A program made the translations under genes and the position numbers. The notes under the pieces are model-generated. The model made no database searches. It saw nothing but the letters and a program-made list of their open reading frames with translations, and had not been told where the DNA came from. A stretch of 64,000 nt of DNA. Origin: JBCCGG01 sp039029395. GTDB lineage: Bacteria; Pseudomonadota; Alphaproteobacteria; Kiloniellales; JAKSDN01. The first letter of the stretch is position 1, and each line of letters starts with the position of its first letter. The stretch spans positions 13,507 through 77,506 of the forward strand of contig JBCCGG010000032.1 in assembly GCA_039029395.1 (NCBI GenBank), in the 5' to 3' direction. Below, one piece after another: positions 34,921 through 44,590 of this stretch.

Positions 34921-36702
34921 GTGACCACGCCCCAGATTATTCTCTTCGTCCTCTTGGCGGCGCTTTTCGGCCTGCTGGTGTGGGGCCGCTGGCGCTATGA
35001 CGTGGTCGCCTTCGCGACCTTACTGGCCGCCGTGGTGACCGGCCTGGTGCCGGCCGGCGAGGCTTTCACCGGTTTCGGCCATCCGGCGACCATCACGGTC
35101 GCGGCGGTCCTGATCCTAAGCCGTGCGCTGGCCAGCTCCGGAGCGACCGATCTGCTTGCCAAACTGGTCATGCCGGCAACCGGGCATACCCAGACCCATA
35201 TCGGCGCCTTGATGGGCGTCGGCGGCACGCTCTCCAGCTTCATGAACAATGTCGGCACCCTTGGTCTCTTGATGCCGGTTGCCTTGCAATCGGCACGCAA
35301 GGCCGGTCGCCCGGCGGCGCTCATTCTCATGCCGCTTTCCTTTGGCTGCATCTTGGGCGGCCTGGTCACCCTGATCGGCACGCCGCCCAACATCATCGTC
35401 GCCAACATCCGCGCCGAGGTCGCCGGCGAGCCTTTCGGCATGTTCTCCTACAGCCCGGTCGGTCTGGTCTGCGCGCTGGCCGGTATCGCCTTCGTGGCCC
35501 TGATCGGCTGGCGCCTGGTGCCTCTGCGCGCCGGCCAGCGGGACGACGGCGAGGATCTGTTCGACATCGAGGACTACGTCACCGAGGTCCGGGTGCCCAA
35601 GAGCTGCAAGGCCTGGGACAAGACCCTCGACGAGCTGGAAGAGATGACCAAGGACATCGAGGCCCAGGTGGTCGGCCTGATCCGGGGCCGCAAGCGGACC
35701 AGTCGGCCGGAGGGCCGGGAGCGCCTGCAGGCCCGCGACGTGCTGGTGATCGAGGCGGCGCCGACCGAGATCGACAAGTTCATTACGGCGCTTGGCCTGG
35801 AGCTGGTCGGCCGGGGCAACGCGGTGAGCAGCCTAACCAAGAACGCCGATGCCGAGCTATTGGAAGCGGTCATCGCCCAGGGCTCGCGCCTCGAGGGACG
35901 ATCGGTCGAGTCCCTGCGCATGCCAAGCCGCTATGGAGTCAATCTGATCGCGCTCTCGCGCCAGGGTAAGCCGCACCGGGGCCGCCTGCGCAAGATTAAG
36001 CTGCGGATCGGCGACGTGCTGCTGTTGCACGGCGATAAGGAGCATCTGGCCGACGCCGTCGCTTCCTTCGGCTGCCTGCCGCTTGCCGAGCGCGATCTCA
36101 ACTTCGGCCGGCGCCACCAGGCGCCCTGGATGATCGGGATCTTCGCCTTGGCCATCGCGGCGGCCAGTCTGGGACTGGTCACCATACCGATCGCGCTGGG
36201 CCTGGCGGTCGCGGTCATGGTGGTCGCCAACATGATCCCGGTGCGCGAGATTTATGACGGGGTCGATTGGCCGGTCATCGTCTTGCTGGGCGCCCTCATC
36301 CCGGTCGGCGGTGCGCTCCAGTCGACCGGCGCCACCGAGGTTATCGCCGATGGGATCGTGACGATCACCGTGGGTGCGCCGCCGGTCGTCGTTCTGGTGC
36401 TTCTGATGGTCGTCACCATGACCCTGTCGGACATCCTCAACAACGCCGCCACCGCGGTCGTCATGGCGCCGATTGGGATCAGCCTGGCAGAGCGCCTGGG
36501 GGTTGCCGCCGACCCCTTCCTGATGGCGGTGGCGGTTGGCGCTTCTTGCGCCTTTCTGACCCCGATCGGCCATCAGAACAACGCGCTGGTCATGGGACCG
36601 GGCGGCTACCGCTTCAGCGACTATTGGCGCATGGGCCTGCCGCTGGAGGTGATCATCGTCGCGGTCGCCACGCCCATGATCCTCGTCGTCTGGCCCTTTT
36701 GA
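34921..36702 (+). CDS. SLC13/DASS-family permease with two RCK_C (TrkA-C) domains
   Basis: 593 aa, GTG start at 34921. Two blocks of membrane helices enclose a cytoplasmic part of about residues 205-405. The membrane blocks carry paired family signatures, SSFMNNVGTLGLLMPVAL with GTPPNIIVANIRAEV, and LSDILNNAATAVVMAPIG with TPIGHQNNALVMGPGGY. The soluble part contains two TrkA-C-like regions (LQARDVLVIEAAPTEI; LRIGDVLLLHGDKEHLADA). Such proteins are sodium-coupled anion (sulfate, dicarboxylate) transporters; the exact substrate is unknown. Confidence 0.93.
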   Translation: MTTPQIILFVLLAALFGLLVWGRWRYDVVAFATLLAAVVTGLVPAGEAFTGFGHPATITVAAVLILSRALASSGATDLLAKLVMPATGHTQTHIGALMGVGGTLSSFMNNVGTLGLLMPVALQSARKAGRPAALILMPLSFGCILGGLVTLIGTPPNIIVANIRAEVAGEPFGMFSYSPVGLVCALAGIAFVALIGWRLVPLRAGQRDDGEDLFDIEDYVTEVRVPKSCKAWDKTLDELEEMTKDIEAQVVGLIRGRKRTSRPEGRERLQARDVLVIEAAPTEIDKFITALGLELVGRGNAVSSLTKNADAELLEAVIAQGSRLEGRSVESLRMPSRYGVNLIALSRQGKPHRGRLRKIKLRIGDVLLLHGDKEHLADAVASFGCLPLAERDLNFGRRHQAPWMIGIFALAIAAASLGLVTIPIALGLAVAVMVVANMIPVREIYDGVDWPVIVLLGALIPVGGALQSTGATEVIADGIVTITVGAPPVVVLVLLMVVTMTLSDILNNAATAVVMAPIGISLAERLGVAADPFLMAVAVGASCAFLTPIGHQNNALVMGPGGYRFSDYWRMGLPLEVIIVAVATPMILVVWPF

Positions 36703-36764
36703 GATCTGGCGCGGCACCGGCCCGCTGTCGTAACCCCCAAACGACTTCAGACCCCACACGTAAA

Positions 36765-36796
36765 AAAGGCCCGGGGCTGGCTCACCCCGGGCCTTT
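36765..36796. terminator. Bidirectional terminator
   Basis: AAAGGCCCGGGG (36765-36776), loop CTGGCTCA, CCCCGGGCCTTT (36785-36796), with extra A residues on the left. It lies between the converging SLC13 and Bax inhibitor-1 genes and can serve both. Confidence 0.88.
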
Positions 36797-36822
36797 AGTG
36801 GTTAAGGCTAGGTTTCCACTTT

Positions 36823-37545
36823 TTATTCGCGCATGACGCCTAGGATGCTGAGCAGCCAGATGAAGATGGTCACGAAGCTGCCGTAGAGCAGGAAGGCGCC
36901 GAAGATTGCCTTGCGTGTCGTCACGTCATGGCCGTCCGACTCGTAGTACATGTTCTTGATCATCTGGGTCTCGTAGGCGGTCAAGCCCGCGAAGACTAGG
37001 ACCACGATGATCGCCAGCACGAGGTGGAACATGCCGCTTTGGAGCAGGAAGGCATTGACCAACACCGCGATCAGGATGCCGATGGTTGCCATCGCGAGAA
37101 AGGCGCCCATTGGGGCCAGGTTGCGCTTGGTCGTGTAGCCATAGAGGCTCAAGCCCGCAAAGGAGGCGGCCGTGATGAAGAACACCCGGACCATGCTGTC
37201 GCCGGTGTAGAGCAGGAACATGGGCGCCATGAGCGCGCCCCACATGCCCGCATAGACCCAGAAACAGGCCTGTGCGGCGCCGACCGACTTGGACATCATG
37301 ATGCGCGGCGCGATGAAGCCCATGCCGATGATGCCGAAGAACAGCACGATGCGCATCGGCCCAAGGGCGATGGCTTGCATGATCGCCGGGTTCATGGCGA
37401 CCAAAAGGGCAACGATGCCGGTGAAGGCAACGCCCAAGGACATGTAATTGTAGACTCGCAGCATATAGCTGCGCAGGCCGACATCGATCTCGGCACTGCG
37501 CGCTTGGGTGCGGGTCATGGTGTTGCGATCAGGACCGAATGCCAT
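36823..37545 (-). CDS. Bax inhibitor-1/YccA family membrane protein
   Basis: 240 aa with seven hydrophobic segments. FGPDRNTMTRTQARSAEIDVGLRSYM is the typical alphaproteobacterial opening; the first segments YMLRVYNYMSLGVAFTGIVALL and the late GLTAYETQMIKNMYYE, FGAFLLYGSFVTIFIWLLSILG belong to the BI-1 family, with the YETQ region near the conserved Asp/His pair. Bacterial members are pH-sensitive calcium-leak channels or interact with FtsH. It is monocistronic here. Confidence 0.94.
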   Translation of the reverse strand: MAFGPDRNTMTRTQARSAEIDVGLRSYMLRVYNYMSLGVAFTGIVALLVAMNPAIMQAIALGPMRIVLFFGIIGMGFIAPRIMMSKSVGAAQACFWVYAGMWGALMAPMFLLYTGDSMVRVFFITAASFAGLSLYGYTTKRNLAPMGAFLAMATIGILIAVLVNAFLLQSGMFHLVLAIIVVLVFAGLTAYETQMIKNMYYESDGHDVTTRKAIFGAFLLYGSFVTIFIWLLSILGVMRE

Positions 37546-37585
37546 GTTTTCCTCGTCGTTTCGTGTGTATCGCAGTGTCTTGTCT

Positions 37586-37614
37586 CATATTGGAACACAA
37601 AGGTCACGAATCAA
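37586..37614 (-). promoter_or_regulatory. Possible sigma-70-type promoter for the Bax inhibitor-1 gene
   Basis: On the minus strand TTGATT (37614-37609) and AATATG (37591-37586) are separated by 17 bp, 41 bp before the start codon. Only partial matches to consensus, so low confidence. Confidence 0.3.
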
Positions 37615-37678
37615 TCAAGTTCGACCCGGGCGCCACCATCTAAGTGTCTGATTCTGCTCTCAAGGGCGTTAATTTTCT

Positions 37679-40222
37679 TTAATCGTTCCTAAGGTGCGGC
37701 ATAGCCTTTTGGGTCAGTGCTCGCCAAGTGCCGGCAAATCCTAGGATCAGAGTCGTAGAAACGGCCAAAAGCGCGGTCGCCACAAGAGCTTCCGGCAGGA
37801 AGTCGAAGGGCATGTCCATCACCTCGGTGACAATAACATAGGCCGCGATCGTGCCGACCACGCCGGCGATGATGGCGCTGACCAGGCCAAGAAGGCCGTA
37901 CTCCATCAAAAAGGCGCGGCCCAGATCGCCCCGGGTCGCGCCCAGCACCTTGAGCACCACCGCGTCGTAAACCCGGCGCCGGTGGCCGGCGGCGATCGCA
38001 CCGGCGAGAACCAGCACGCCGGACAGCAAGGCGACGCCGGCGGTGGCGCGCAGGGCATTGGCGATTTGGCCGACCAGTTGAGCGACCGCCTCCAGGGCTT
38101 GGCGCACGCGGATCGACGAGACGTTCGCAAAGCTGTCGATCACCGCGCGCTCGATCGCGTCCTCCGCGCCGGGCGCCGCGCGGACCGTGGCGATGTGGGT
38201 CTGGGGCGCCGATTCCAGCAGGCCAGGTGAGAACACCATGACGAAGTTGATGCCCATGGTGGTCCAGTCGATCACCCGCAGGTTGGCGATCGTCACCTCG
38301 ATGTCCCGGCCCAGGATGTTGATGCTCAAGCGGTCGCCCAGTTCGAGGCCGAGCAGCTCGCCGACCTCGGCGTCGAGCGAGACCAGGGGCTCGCCGTCAT
38401 AATCGGCCGGCCACCAATCGCCCAACACCAGCTCGGTGCCTTCGATCGGCTCCCGGGTCCAGGTCAGGCCGCGGTCGCCGCGAAACACCCAGTCGATCTC
38501 GTCAGGTATGGTCAATTCCGAGACGGGTGTGCCGCGCACCGCCGAGATGCGGCCGCGCAGCATCGGCACCCGCTTCATCTCCTCGACCCCGGGCTGGGCG
38601 GCAATTGTCTCCTCGAAGGCGGCCACCTGATCCGGCTGAATGTCGATGAAGTAAGCGAAGGGCGCCTCGTCGGCCAGGTCGCCCTTGAGCTGATTGCCCA
38701 GGTTGCCCTCGACCTGGGCGATCGCGATCAGCACCGTCAGACCGAGGCCCAGGGATAGCACGACGCTGTTGGTCGGCGCGCCCGGTCGGTGCAGGTTGGC
38801 CACGGCGAGGCGCAGACCCGGGTGCTTGAGCCTGGGCACCCGACGGGCGAGCGCTTGAACCAGGCGGCCGGCCAGCGCGAAAAGCACCAGCGCGCAGGCC
38901 GCGCCGAACACGAACCAGGCGGCGAGCCAGCGGTCCGCCGCGGTAACGATGGTGAGCCCGGCCAAAAACGCCGCCAAGACGCCCAGCGCGAGCCAAAAGG
39001 GCCGGCCGATGCCGCCGTGGGGCGGCGCCACCAGGGCGCGGAACAGCTGGCCCCCGGAGACCGCCCGGGCGCGTGCCAGCGGCCAGAGTGTGAAGGTCAG
39101 CGTGATCAGCACGCCGAACAGGGCGGCCAGTGCCAGCGGCGCCGGATAGAGCGCGATCTCGGCGCTCCAGCCAAGCTGGTCGGACAGCAGCGCCGCGACC
39201 GCGAGCGGCGCCAGAGCACCGATCGCCAGGCCGAGCACGATGCCCAGGCCGGCGATCACCAGGACCTGCATCAGATAAAGTTGAAAGATTAGGCGGCTCG
39301 GGGCGCCGAGGCACTTCAGGGTCGCGATTGTCTCGGTCTTGCCTTCCAAATAGCCGCGCGCCGCATTGGCCACGCCGACACCGCCGACCAGTAGCGAAGT
39401 CAAGCCGACCAGTGTGAGGAAAAGGCCCAGGCGCTCGATGAAACGGGTCACGCCGGGCGCCGCCTGAACGCTGTCTCGGATGCGCCAGCCGGCCTCGGGA
39501 AAGGTTGTTTCGATCTCCTGGCGCACCGCGGTGACGGACTGGCCCTCGGGCACGCGTAAGCGGTAGTGGTAATGCACCAGGCTGCCGGGTTGAACCAGCC
39601 CGGTGGCCGGCACGCTGTCGCTCGAGACCATGAAGCCCGGGCCCAAGATCAGCGCTTGAGCGGTGCGGTCAGGCTCCTGGACCAGGACCGCGCGCAGCTG
39701 GTAGCTGGTGGCGCCCAGCTCGACCAGATCGCCAACCTTCGCATCGAGCCGGGCCAGCAAGGTCGCATCCGCGGCCGCGCCCCAGATACCGTCGCGCTCT
39801 TCCAGCACCTCCTCAAGGGGCAGTGGCGGGTCAAGCTTGACCTGGCCGTAGAGCGGATAGAGATCATCGACGCCGCGCAGCTCAACCAGGCTGCGACGGC
39901 CACTCTCTCCGGTCGATCGGGCCATGGCCCGCGTGTGGGTCGAGACCGACAGGTCGCCTTGGGTCTCTAGGAAGGCGCGCTCCTCCTCGCTCGCCGGGCG
40001 GTATCCCAATCGCATGTCCAAATCGCCGCCGAGCAGCTTTCGGCCGTCGGCCTGCAGCCCGCTCAACATGGACGACGACACGGATCCGACCGCGGCGATC
40101 GCGCCGACCCCGAGCGTCAGGCAGGCCAGGAAGATCACGAAGCCCCTAAGTCCGCCGCGCAGCTCGCGCCGCATCAGCCGGAACGCCAGACCCACGCCGT
40201 TGCCCGATGGCGCTGGACTCAT
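37679..40222 (-). CDS. FtsX-like ABC transporter permease (YbbP type)
   Basis: 847 aa, large two-domain permease. It has an N-terminal helix (about 27-47), a long periplasmic region, a first FtsX core of helices near 260-370, a middle helix pair (about 405-450), a second periplasmic part and a final FtsX core (about 720-840, with GVLVLAGAIAAGHRRRVYDAVVLKVLGAT). The layout equals E. coli YbbP. Such permeases work with a YbbA ATPase, thought to export or extract lipid-like material from the inner membrane. Its ATG overlaps the ATPase stop by 4 bp. Confidence 0.93.
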   Translation of the reverse strand: MSPAPSGNGVGLAFRLMRRELRGGLRGFVIFLACLTLGVGAIAAVGSVSSSMLSGLQADGRKLLGGDLDMRLGYRPASEEERAFLETQGDLSVSTHTRAMARSTGESGRRSLVELRGVDDLYPLYGQVKLDPPLPLEEVLEERDGIWGAAADATLLARLDAKVGDLVELGATSYQLRAVLVQEPDRTAQALILGPGFMVSSDSVPATGLVQPGSLVHYHYRLRVPEGQSVTAVRQEIETTFPEAGWRIRDSVQAAPGVTRFIERLGLFLTLVGLTSLLVGGVGVANAARGYLEGKTETIATLKCLGAPSRLIFQLYLMQVLVIAGLGIVLGLAIGALAPLAVAALLSDQLGWSAEIALYPAPLALAALFGVLITLTFTLWPLARARAVSGGQLFRALVAPPHGGIGRPFWLALGVLAAFLAGLTIVTAADRWLAAWFVFGAACALVLFALAGRLVQALARRVPRLKHPGLRLAVANLHRPGAPTNSVVLSLGLGLTVLIAIAQVEGNLGNQLKGDLADEAPFAYFIDIQPDQVAAFEETIAAQPGVEEMKRVPMLRGRISAVRGTPVSELTIPDEIDWVFRGDRGLTWTREPIEGTELVLGDWWPADYDGEPLVSLDAEVGELLGLELGDRLSINILGRDIEVTIANLRVIDWTTMGINFVMVFSPGLLESAPQTHIATVRAAPGAEDAIERAVIDSFANVSSIRVRQALEAVAQLVGQIANALRATAGVALLSGVLVLAGAIAAGHRRRVYDAVVLKVLGATRGDLGRAFLMEYGLLGLVSAIIAGVVGTIAAYVIVTEVMDMPFDFLPEALVATALLAVSTTLILGFAGTWRALTQKAMPHLRND

Positions 40223-41019
40223 CCTTGGGCGCCCGCCCTATCGAGCGCCGGGCCGAGCGCGCTGTCGGCCTCGATGCGGCCGTCCAGCAGGCCAATCTGG
40301 CGATGACAGCGGGCCGCCAAGGTGCGGTCGTGAGTGATCATCACAAGAGTGCTGCCGTGATCGGCCTGAAGCTGGAACAGCAGATCGACCACGACCCCGC
40401 CGGTCTCGGCGTCCAGGTTGCCGGTCGGCTCGTCGGCCAGCAACAGGTCGGGCTCCGGCGCGAAAGCGCGCGCCAGGGCGACCCGCTGCTGCTCGCCGCC
40501 CGAGAGCTGGCCCGGATAGTGGCCCAGGCGGTCGCTCAGGCCGACCTGGTCGAGGCAGGCCTTGGCGCGCTCGAAGGCGTCGGCCCGGCCGGCGAACTCC
40601 AAGGGCACGGCGACGTTTTCCAGGGCGGTCATGCTGGGGATCAGGTGAAATGCTTGGAACACGATGCCGATGCGCGCGCGCCGGAACAGCGCCAGGCGGT
40701 CTTCGTCCAAGCCTGAAAGGTCGACGCCGGCGACCTCGACCAGGCCGCCGGTGGGGCGCTCCAGGCCGGCCACCACCATGATCATCGAGGTTTTGCCTGA
40801 ACCGGACGGTCCGACCACGCTGACCGTTTCGCCGGGTGCGACTGTGAGGTCGATGCCCTTGAGGATCTCGACTGGGCCGGCGGCCGCCGAGAGGCAAAGC
40901 TCAAGGCCCTCGAGGCGAACCATTGGTCGAATCGTCGGCCCCCCGGGCCCTGGCGTGGCGGAGATATCCATCGAGCGGTGAAGTTCCTTGTAGCCGGTCG
41001 CGGCGCCTAACCCCGGCAT
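40219..41019 (-). CDS. ABC transporter ATP-binding protein (YbbA type)
   Basis: 266 aa by the longest frame; ATG 41019 has AAGGGA upstream, while Met codons at 40971 and 40923 are alternatives, so the start is uncertain. The MacB/LolD-like ATPase is clear: Walker A VVGPSGSGKTS, Q-loop IGIVFQAFHLIPSM, signature QLSGGEQQRVALARAF, Walker B LLLADEPTGNLD and H-loop MITHD. It powers the YbbP-like permease encoded next. The pair is divergent from tesA, the same set found in E. coli (ybbA, ybbP, tesA). Confidence 0.94.
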   Translation of the reverse strand: MPGLGAATGYKELHRSMDISATPGPGGPTIRPMVRLEGLELCLSAAAGPVEILKGIDLTVAPGETVSVVGPSGSGKTSMIMVVAGLERPTGGLVEVAGVDLSGLDEDRLALFRRARIGIVFQAFHLIPSMTALENVAVPLEFAGRADAFERAKACLDQVGLSDRLGHYPGQLSGGEQQRVALARAFAPEPDLLLADEPTGNLDAETGGVVVDLLFQLQADHGSTLVMITHDRTLAARCHRQIGLLDGRIEADSALGPALDRAGAQG

Positions 41020-41092
41020 ATGGCCAGTTCCCTTGATAAGTCAACTGATAGCCCATCTTGACCCGCCGCCTTTCAGTTGCGATCTAGTGCCA

Positions 41093-41761
41093 ATGCCTGC
41101 CTTGCTCCCGCCAATCCTCGGACGCTCGCTCGGCGCCCTCGCCCTTTTGGCGCTGCTGTTAGTCGCGCCCGGACAGGCGCGCGCGGCGGAGCTCAAGCTG
41201 CTCGCCTTCGGCGACAGCCTGGTGCACGGCTACGGTTTGGCCGATGGCAATACCTTTCCCGAGCAGCTCGAAGCGGCGCTCCAGGCGGCGGGTCATGACG
41301 TAAAGGTGATCAATGGCGGCAACTCGGGCGACACCACGGCTGCCGGCCGGGCGCGGCTGGACTGGTCGCTCGCCGAGCGGCCCGACGCGGTACTGGTAGA
41401 GCTTGGCGCCAACGATAGCCTGCGCGGGCTCGATCCGGACCAGACCTATGCCAATCTGGACGCCATCCTGACTCGGCTCGGCGACGAGGGCCTGCCGGTC
41501 CTGCTGGCCGGGATGCTGGCGCCGCGCAATCTGGGCACGCGCTACACCGAGGCCTTCGACTCGGTCTATCCGCGCCTGGCCGAAAAGCACGATGTCGCGC
41601 TTTATCCCTTTTTCCTGGACGGCGTCGCGCTGGACCCAAGCCTCAACCAAGCCGACGGCATTCACCCCAACGCGGCCGGTGTCGGGGTCATCGTAGAGCG
41701 CATCACCCCGGCCGTGGTCGCGCTAATCGAACAGGCCGGCCGGAAGGACAGTAGCGAATGA
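41093..41761 (+). CDS. tesA: Periplasmic GDSL esterase TesA (thioesterase I / lysophospholipase L1)
   Basis: 222 aa from ATG 41093. A signal peptide (LGALALLALLLVAPGQARAAE) is followed by the SGNH hydrolase blocks: FGDSLVHGYGL with the nucleophile Ser, NGGNSGDTTAAG, LVELGANDSLRGL and ADGIHPNAAG with the catalytic Asp and His. It hydrolyses acyl esters, thioesters and lysophospholipids in the periplasm. Divergent from the YbbA/YbbP pair by 73 bp. Its stop overlaps the FIST gene start by 4 bp. Confidence 0.95.
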   Translation: MPALLPPILGRSLGALALLALLLVAPGQARAAELKLLAFGDSLVHGYGLADGNTFPEQLEAALQAAGHDVKVINGGNSGDTTAAGRARLDWSLAERPDAVLVELGANDSLRGLDPDQTYANLDAILTRLGDEGLPVLLAGMLAPRNLGTRYTEAFDSVYPRLAEKHDVALYPFFLDGVALDPSLNQADGIHPNAAGVGVIVERITPAVVALIEQAGRKDSSE

Positions 41762-42888
41762 GCGACAACGAAGGCGTGCGCTTCAAGGCGGCCTCGGCAC
41801 GCGGCGGGGATTGGCGTCAGGCGACTCTGGCCTGCCTTGCCGAGCTGGGCGAGACCCCAGCCGAGGCCAATCTGGGATTCCTCTACGGCACGTCGCCGCT
41901 GGCCGGCGACCTGGACCACATTCTGGCTCTGCTGCGCGACACCACCCGGGTCGAGACCTGGGTCGGCACGGTCGGCGGCGGCATCGCTTCGAGCGGCGTC
42001 GAGTATCACGAGGAGCCGGCGGTCTCGATCATGGTGGCCGCCCTCCCGGAAGACGGCTTTCGGGTGTTCCAACCGGTGGTCGACAGCCTGGCGCCGTTTC
42101 AGGCCGAGCACGGCGAATGGATCGAACGGCACGGTCCCTTCTTCGGCATCGTCCACGGCGACCCGCGCAACGCCAAGATCGACCAGGTGCTGAGCGAGCT
42201 CTCGGCGGCCACCTCGACCTTTCTGGTGGGCGGCCTGAGCGCCGCGCCCGAGGCCATGCCTCAGATCGCCGGGCGGGTTGTCGAGGGCGGCCTCTCCGGC
42301 GTCCTTTTCGATCCAGGTCTGGCGGTCGTCTCGGGCCTATCCCAGGGGTGCTCGTTGATCGGGCAGCAGCGCCTGGTGACCGAGTGCGAGCGCAACGTCA
42401 TCAAGACCCTCGATGGCCGCCCGGCGCTCGAAGTTCTTAAGGAAGACATCGGCGAGATCCTGGCGCGCGACCTCAGGCGCATCGGCGGCTACATCCACGT
42501 CGCCTTTCCGATCCCTGGGACCGACACCGGCGATTACCTCGTGCGCAACCTGATCGGCCTGGATCTAGAGCGCCAATTGGTCGGCGTCGGTGAGCTGGTC
42601 ACCGAGGGTCAGGCGATCCAATTCTGCCGACGGGACAACGCCTCGGCCGAGCAGGATCTGAAGCGCATGCTGAGCGACGTCAAGGCGCGCGCCGACCGGC
42701 CGCCCAAGGCAGCGGTCTACTTTTCCTGTCTGGCGCGTGGGCCTCATCTCTTTGGGCCCCAGTCCGAGGAGCTACGTCTCTTGCGCGACGAGCTGGGCGA
42801 TTTGCCCTTGGTAGGCTTCTACGCCAACGGCGAGATTTCCAACAACCGGCTTTACGGCTACACCGGCGTCTTGGCCTTGTTCCTATAG
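41758..42888 (+). CDS. FIST N- and C-domain sensory protein
   Basis: 376 aa. N-terminal FIST domain with NLGFLYGTSPLAG, WVGTVGGGIASSGVEY, STFLVGGLSAAPEAM and LSQGCSLIGQQRLV; C-terminal FIST_C with RIGGYIHVAFPIPGTD, ALFFSCLARG-type AAVYFSCLARGPHLFG and the closing PLVGFYANGEISNNRLYGYTGVLALF. FIST proteins are thought to bind small ligands such as amino acids and to feed signalling. No kinase or cyclase domain is attached, and it is coupled to tesA, so a link to envelope lipid turnover is possible but unproven. Confidence 0.92.
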   Translation: MSDNEGVRFKAASARGGDWRQATLACLAELGETPAEANLGFLYGTSPLAGDLDHILALLRDTTRVETWVGTVGGGIASSGVEYHEEPAVSIMVAALPEDGFRVFQPVVDSLAPFQAEHGEWIERHGPFFGIVHGDPRNAKIDQVLSELSAATSTFLVGGLSAAPEAMPQIAGRVVEGGLSGVLFDPGLAVVSGLSQGCSLIGQQRLVTECERNVIKTLDGRPALEVLKEDIGEILARDLRRIGGYIHVAFPIPGTDTGDYLVRNLIGLDLERQLVGVGELVTEGQAIQFCRRDNASAEQDLKRMLSDVKARADRPPKAAVYFSCLARGPHLFGPQSEELRLLRDELGDLPLVGFYANGEISNNRLYGYTGVLALFL

Positions 42889-42942
42889 CCTGGCTCTGTC
42901 AAAAGACCGTTCTCCCAAACATCGGAAGGCAGCGAGCAGCTC

Positions 42943-43986
42943 ATGGACTATCGGCGTCTCGGCCGCAGCGACATCAAGGTCAGCGCAATTTGCCTCGGCA
43001 GCATGACCTGGGGCGAGCAGAACAGCGAGGCCGAGGGCTTCGAGCAGATGGACCGGGCCTTCGACCTGGGGGTCAACTTCATCGACACGGCCGAGATGTA
43101 TGCCGTGCCGGCGCGCGAGGAAACCTACGGCCGCAGCGAGGAGGTGATCGGCAACTGGATGGCCGCGCGCGGCAATCGTGACAAGGTGGTGCTGGCCACC
43201 AAGGTGGTCGGCCCGGGCAGCCATTTCCAGTATATCCGCGACGGCAAGACCCGGCACAACCGGGAGCACATCGAAGCCGCGGTCGAGGACTCCCTGAGGC
43301 GCCTCAAGACCGACTACATCGACCTCTACCAGCTGCATTGGCCGGAGCGAAACATCCGCGCGTTCGGCGTCCTGGGCTACGACCACCAGGACGACCACCC
43401 GGAGACTGTGCCCATGGAGGAGACCCTGGCGGTGTTGGACGACTTGGTCACGGCCGGCAAGATCCGCACGGTCGGCCTGTCCAACGAGACCGCTTGGGGC
43501 ACCATGCGCTTTCTGAACCTGGCCGAGCAGGGCTTGGGACCGCGCATGGTGTCGATCCAGAATCCCTACAGCCTGCTCAACCGCTCCTTCGAGACCCGCC
43601 TGGCCGAGGTCGCGATCCGCGAAGACTGCGGCCTACTGGCCTATGCGCCCCAAGGCGCCGGAAGCCTGGGCGGCAAGTACCTCAACGGCGCGAAACCGGC
43701 TGGCGCGCGTTTCACCCTGTTCCCGGACAATCGCCGCTACCAGGGCCCCCATGCGGACCGGGCAGTGGCGGCCTATGTGGCGCACGCCCGCGAGCATGGC
43801 CTCGATCCCTTGCAGATGGCCTTGGCCTACGTGCTGGCCCAGCCCTTCATGACATCGGCGATCATCGGTGCCACCACCATGGATCAGTTAAACAACAGCC
43901 TAGCCACCCATGACATGAATCTTGCCCCGGAGGTGTTGGAAGGCATAGAGAAGATCCATAAGGAAAACCCCTATCCTTGCCCTTGA
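42943..43986 (+). CDS. NADP(H)-dependent aldo-keto reductase (Tas type)
   Basis: 347 aa. Full-length Tas-like AKR: MDYRRLGRSDIKVSAICLGSMTWGEQNSE, the catalytic Asp and Tyr in NFIDTAEMYAVP, the Lys in VVLATKVVG and the His in LYQLHWPER. The inserted AVPAREETYGRSEEVIG is characteristic of the Tas subgroup. It reduces aldehydes or ketones; the physiological substrate is not known. It stands 54 bp after the FIST gene. Confidence 0.93.
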   Translation: MDYRRLGRSDIKVSAICLGSMTWGEQNSEAEGFEQMDRAFDLGVNFIDTAEMYAVPAREETYGRSEEVIGNWMAARGNRDKVVLATKVVGPGSHFQYIRDGKTRHNREHIEAAVEDSLRRLKTDYIDLYQLHWPERNIRAFGVLGYDHQDDHPETVPMEETLAVLDDLVTAGKIRTVGLSNETAWGTMRFLNLAEQGLGPRMVSIQNPYSLLNRSFETRLAEVAIREDCGLLAYAPQGAGSLGGKYLNGAKPAGARFTLFPDNRRYQGPHADRAVAAYVAHAREHGLDPLQMALAYVLAQPFMTSAIIGATTMDQLNNSLATHDMNLAPEVLEGIEKIHKENPYPCP

Positions 43987-44026
43987 GGGCGACAAGAAGA
44001 AACTTCGAGCCACCCGACGAGCGACC

Positions 44027-44590
44027 ATGCGACTCTTCACCGCCATCACCCTCCCGGAGGAGGTGCAGGACCAGCTGGCCGGCTTGGCCAACGGCCTGCC
44101 CGGCGCGCGCTGGGTCAACGCCGATAGCCTGCACCTGACCTTGCGATTCCTGGGCGAGCTGGATGGCGCCGAGGCGGCCGACGTGGACACCGCGCTGACC
44201 GAGATCCACCTGCCCGGCTTCGAGCTCGAGCTGGCCGGGGTATCCCACTTCGGCGACGGCCGCAAAGTGCGCTCCCTGTGGGTCGGGGTCGGGGCCAATC
44301 CGGCGCTCACGCGCCTTCAGTCCAAGATCGAGATGGCGGTGGTGCGCGCCGGCCTGGCGCCCGAGCGGCGCAAATTCAAGGCCCATGTCACGCTCGCCCG
44401 CTTCAAGTCGAGCCCCGGGTCCAAGCTGCAGGAGTTTCTGGCTCACCACGCGCTGTTTCGCTTGCCACCCTTTCCGGTAACCAGCTTCACGCTCTATTCC
44501 AGCTTCCTGTCCCACGAAGGCGCGATCTACCGGGCCGAGGCCGACTATCCCCTGGAGCGTCCGGAGCTGGTGGCCGCTCCCGAGGCTTAA
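44027..44590 (+). CDS. thpR: RNA 2',3'-cyclic phosphodiesterase (ThpR/LigT)
   Basis: 187 aa, normal size. The two catalytic His-x-Thr-x motifs are HLTLRFLGEL (His36) and AHVTLARFKS in the second half; MRLFTAITLP and SFTLYSSFLSHEGAIYRAEADYPL also match. The enzyme opens or forms 2'-5' linkages at RNA cyclic ends (2'-5' RNA ligase family). Its last 4 bp overlap the convergent fructosamine kinase gene. Confidence 0.95.
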   Translation: MRLFTAITLPEEVQDQLAGLANGLPGARWVNADSLHLTLRFLGELDGAEAADVDTALTEIHLPGFELELAGVSHFGDGRKVRSLWVGVGANPALTRLQSKIEMAVVRAGLAPERRKFKAHVTLARFKSSPGSKLQEFLAHHALFRLPPFPVTSFTLYSSFLSHEGAIYRAEADYPLERPELVAAPEA

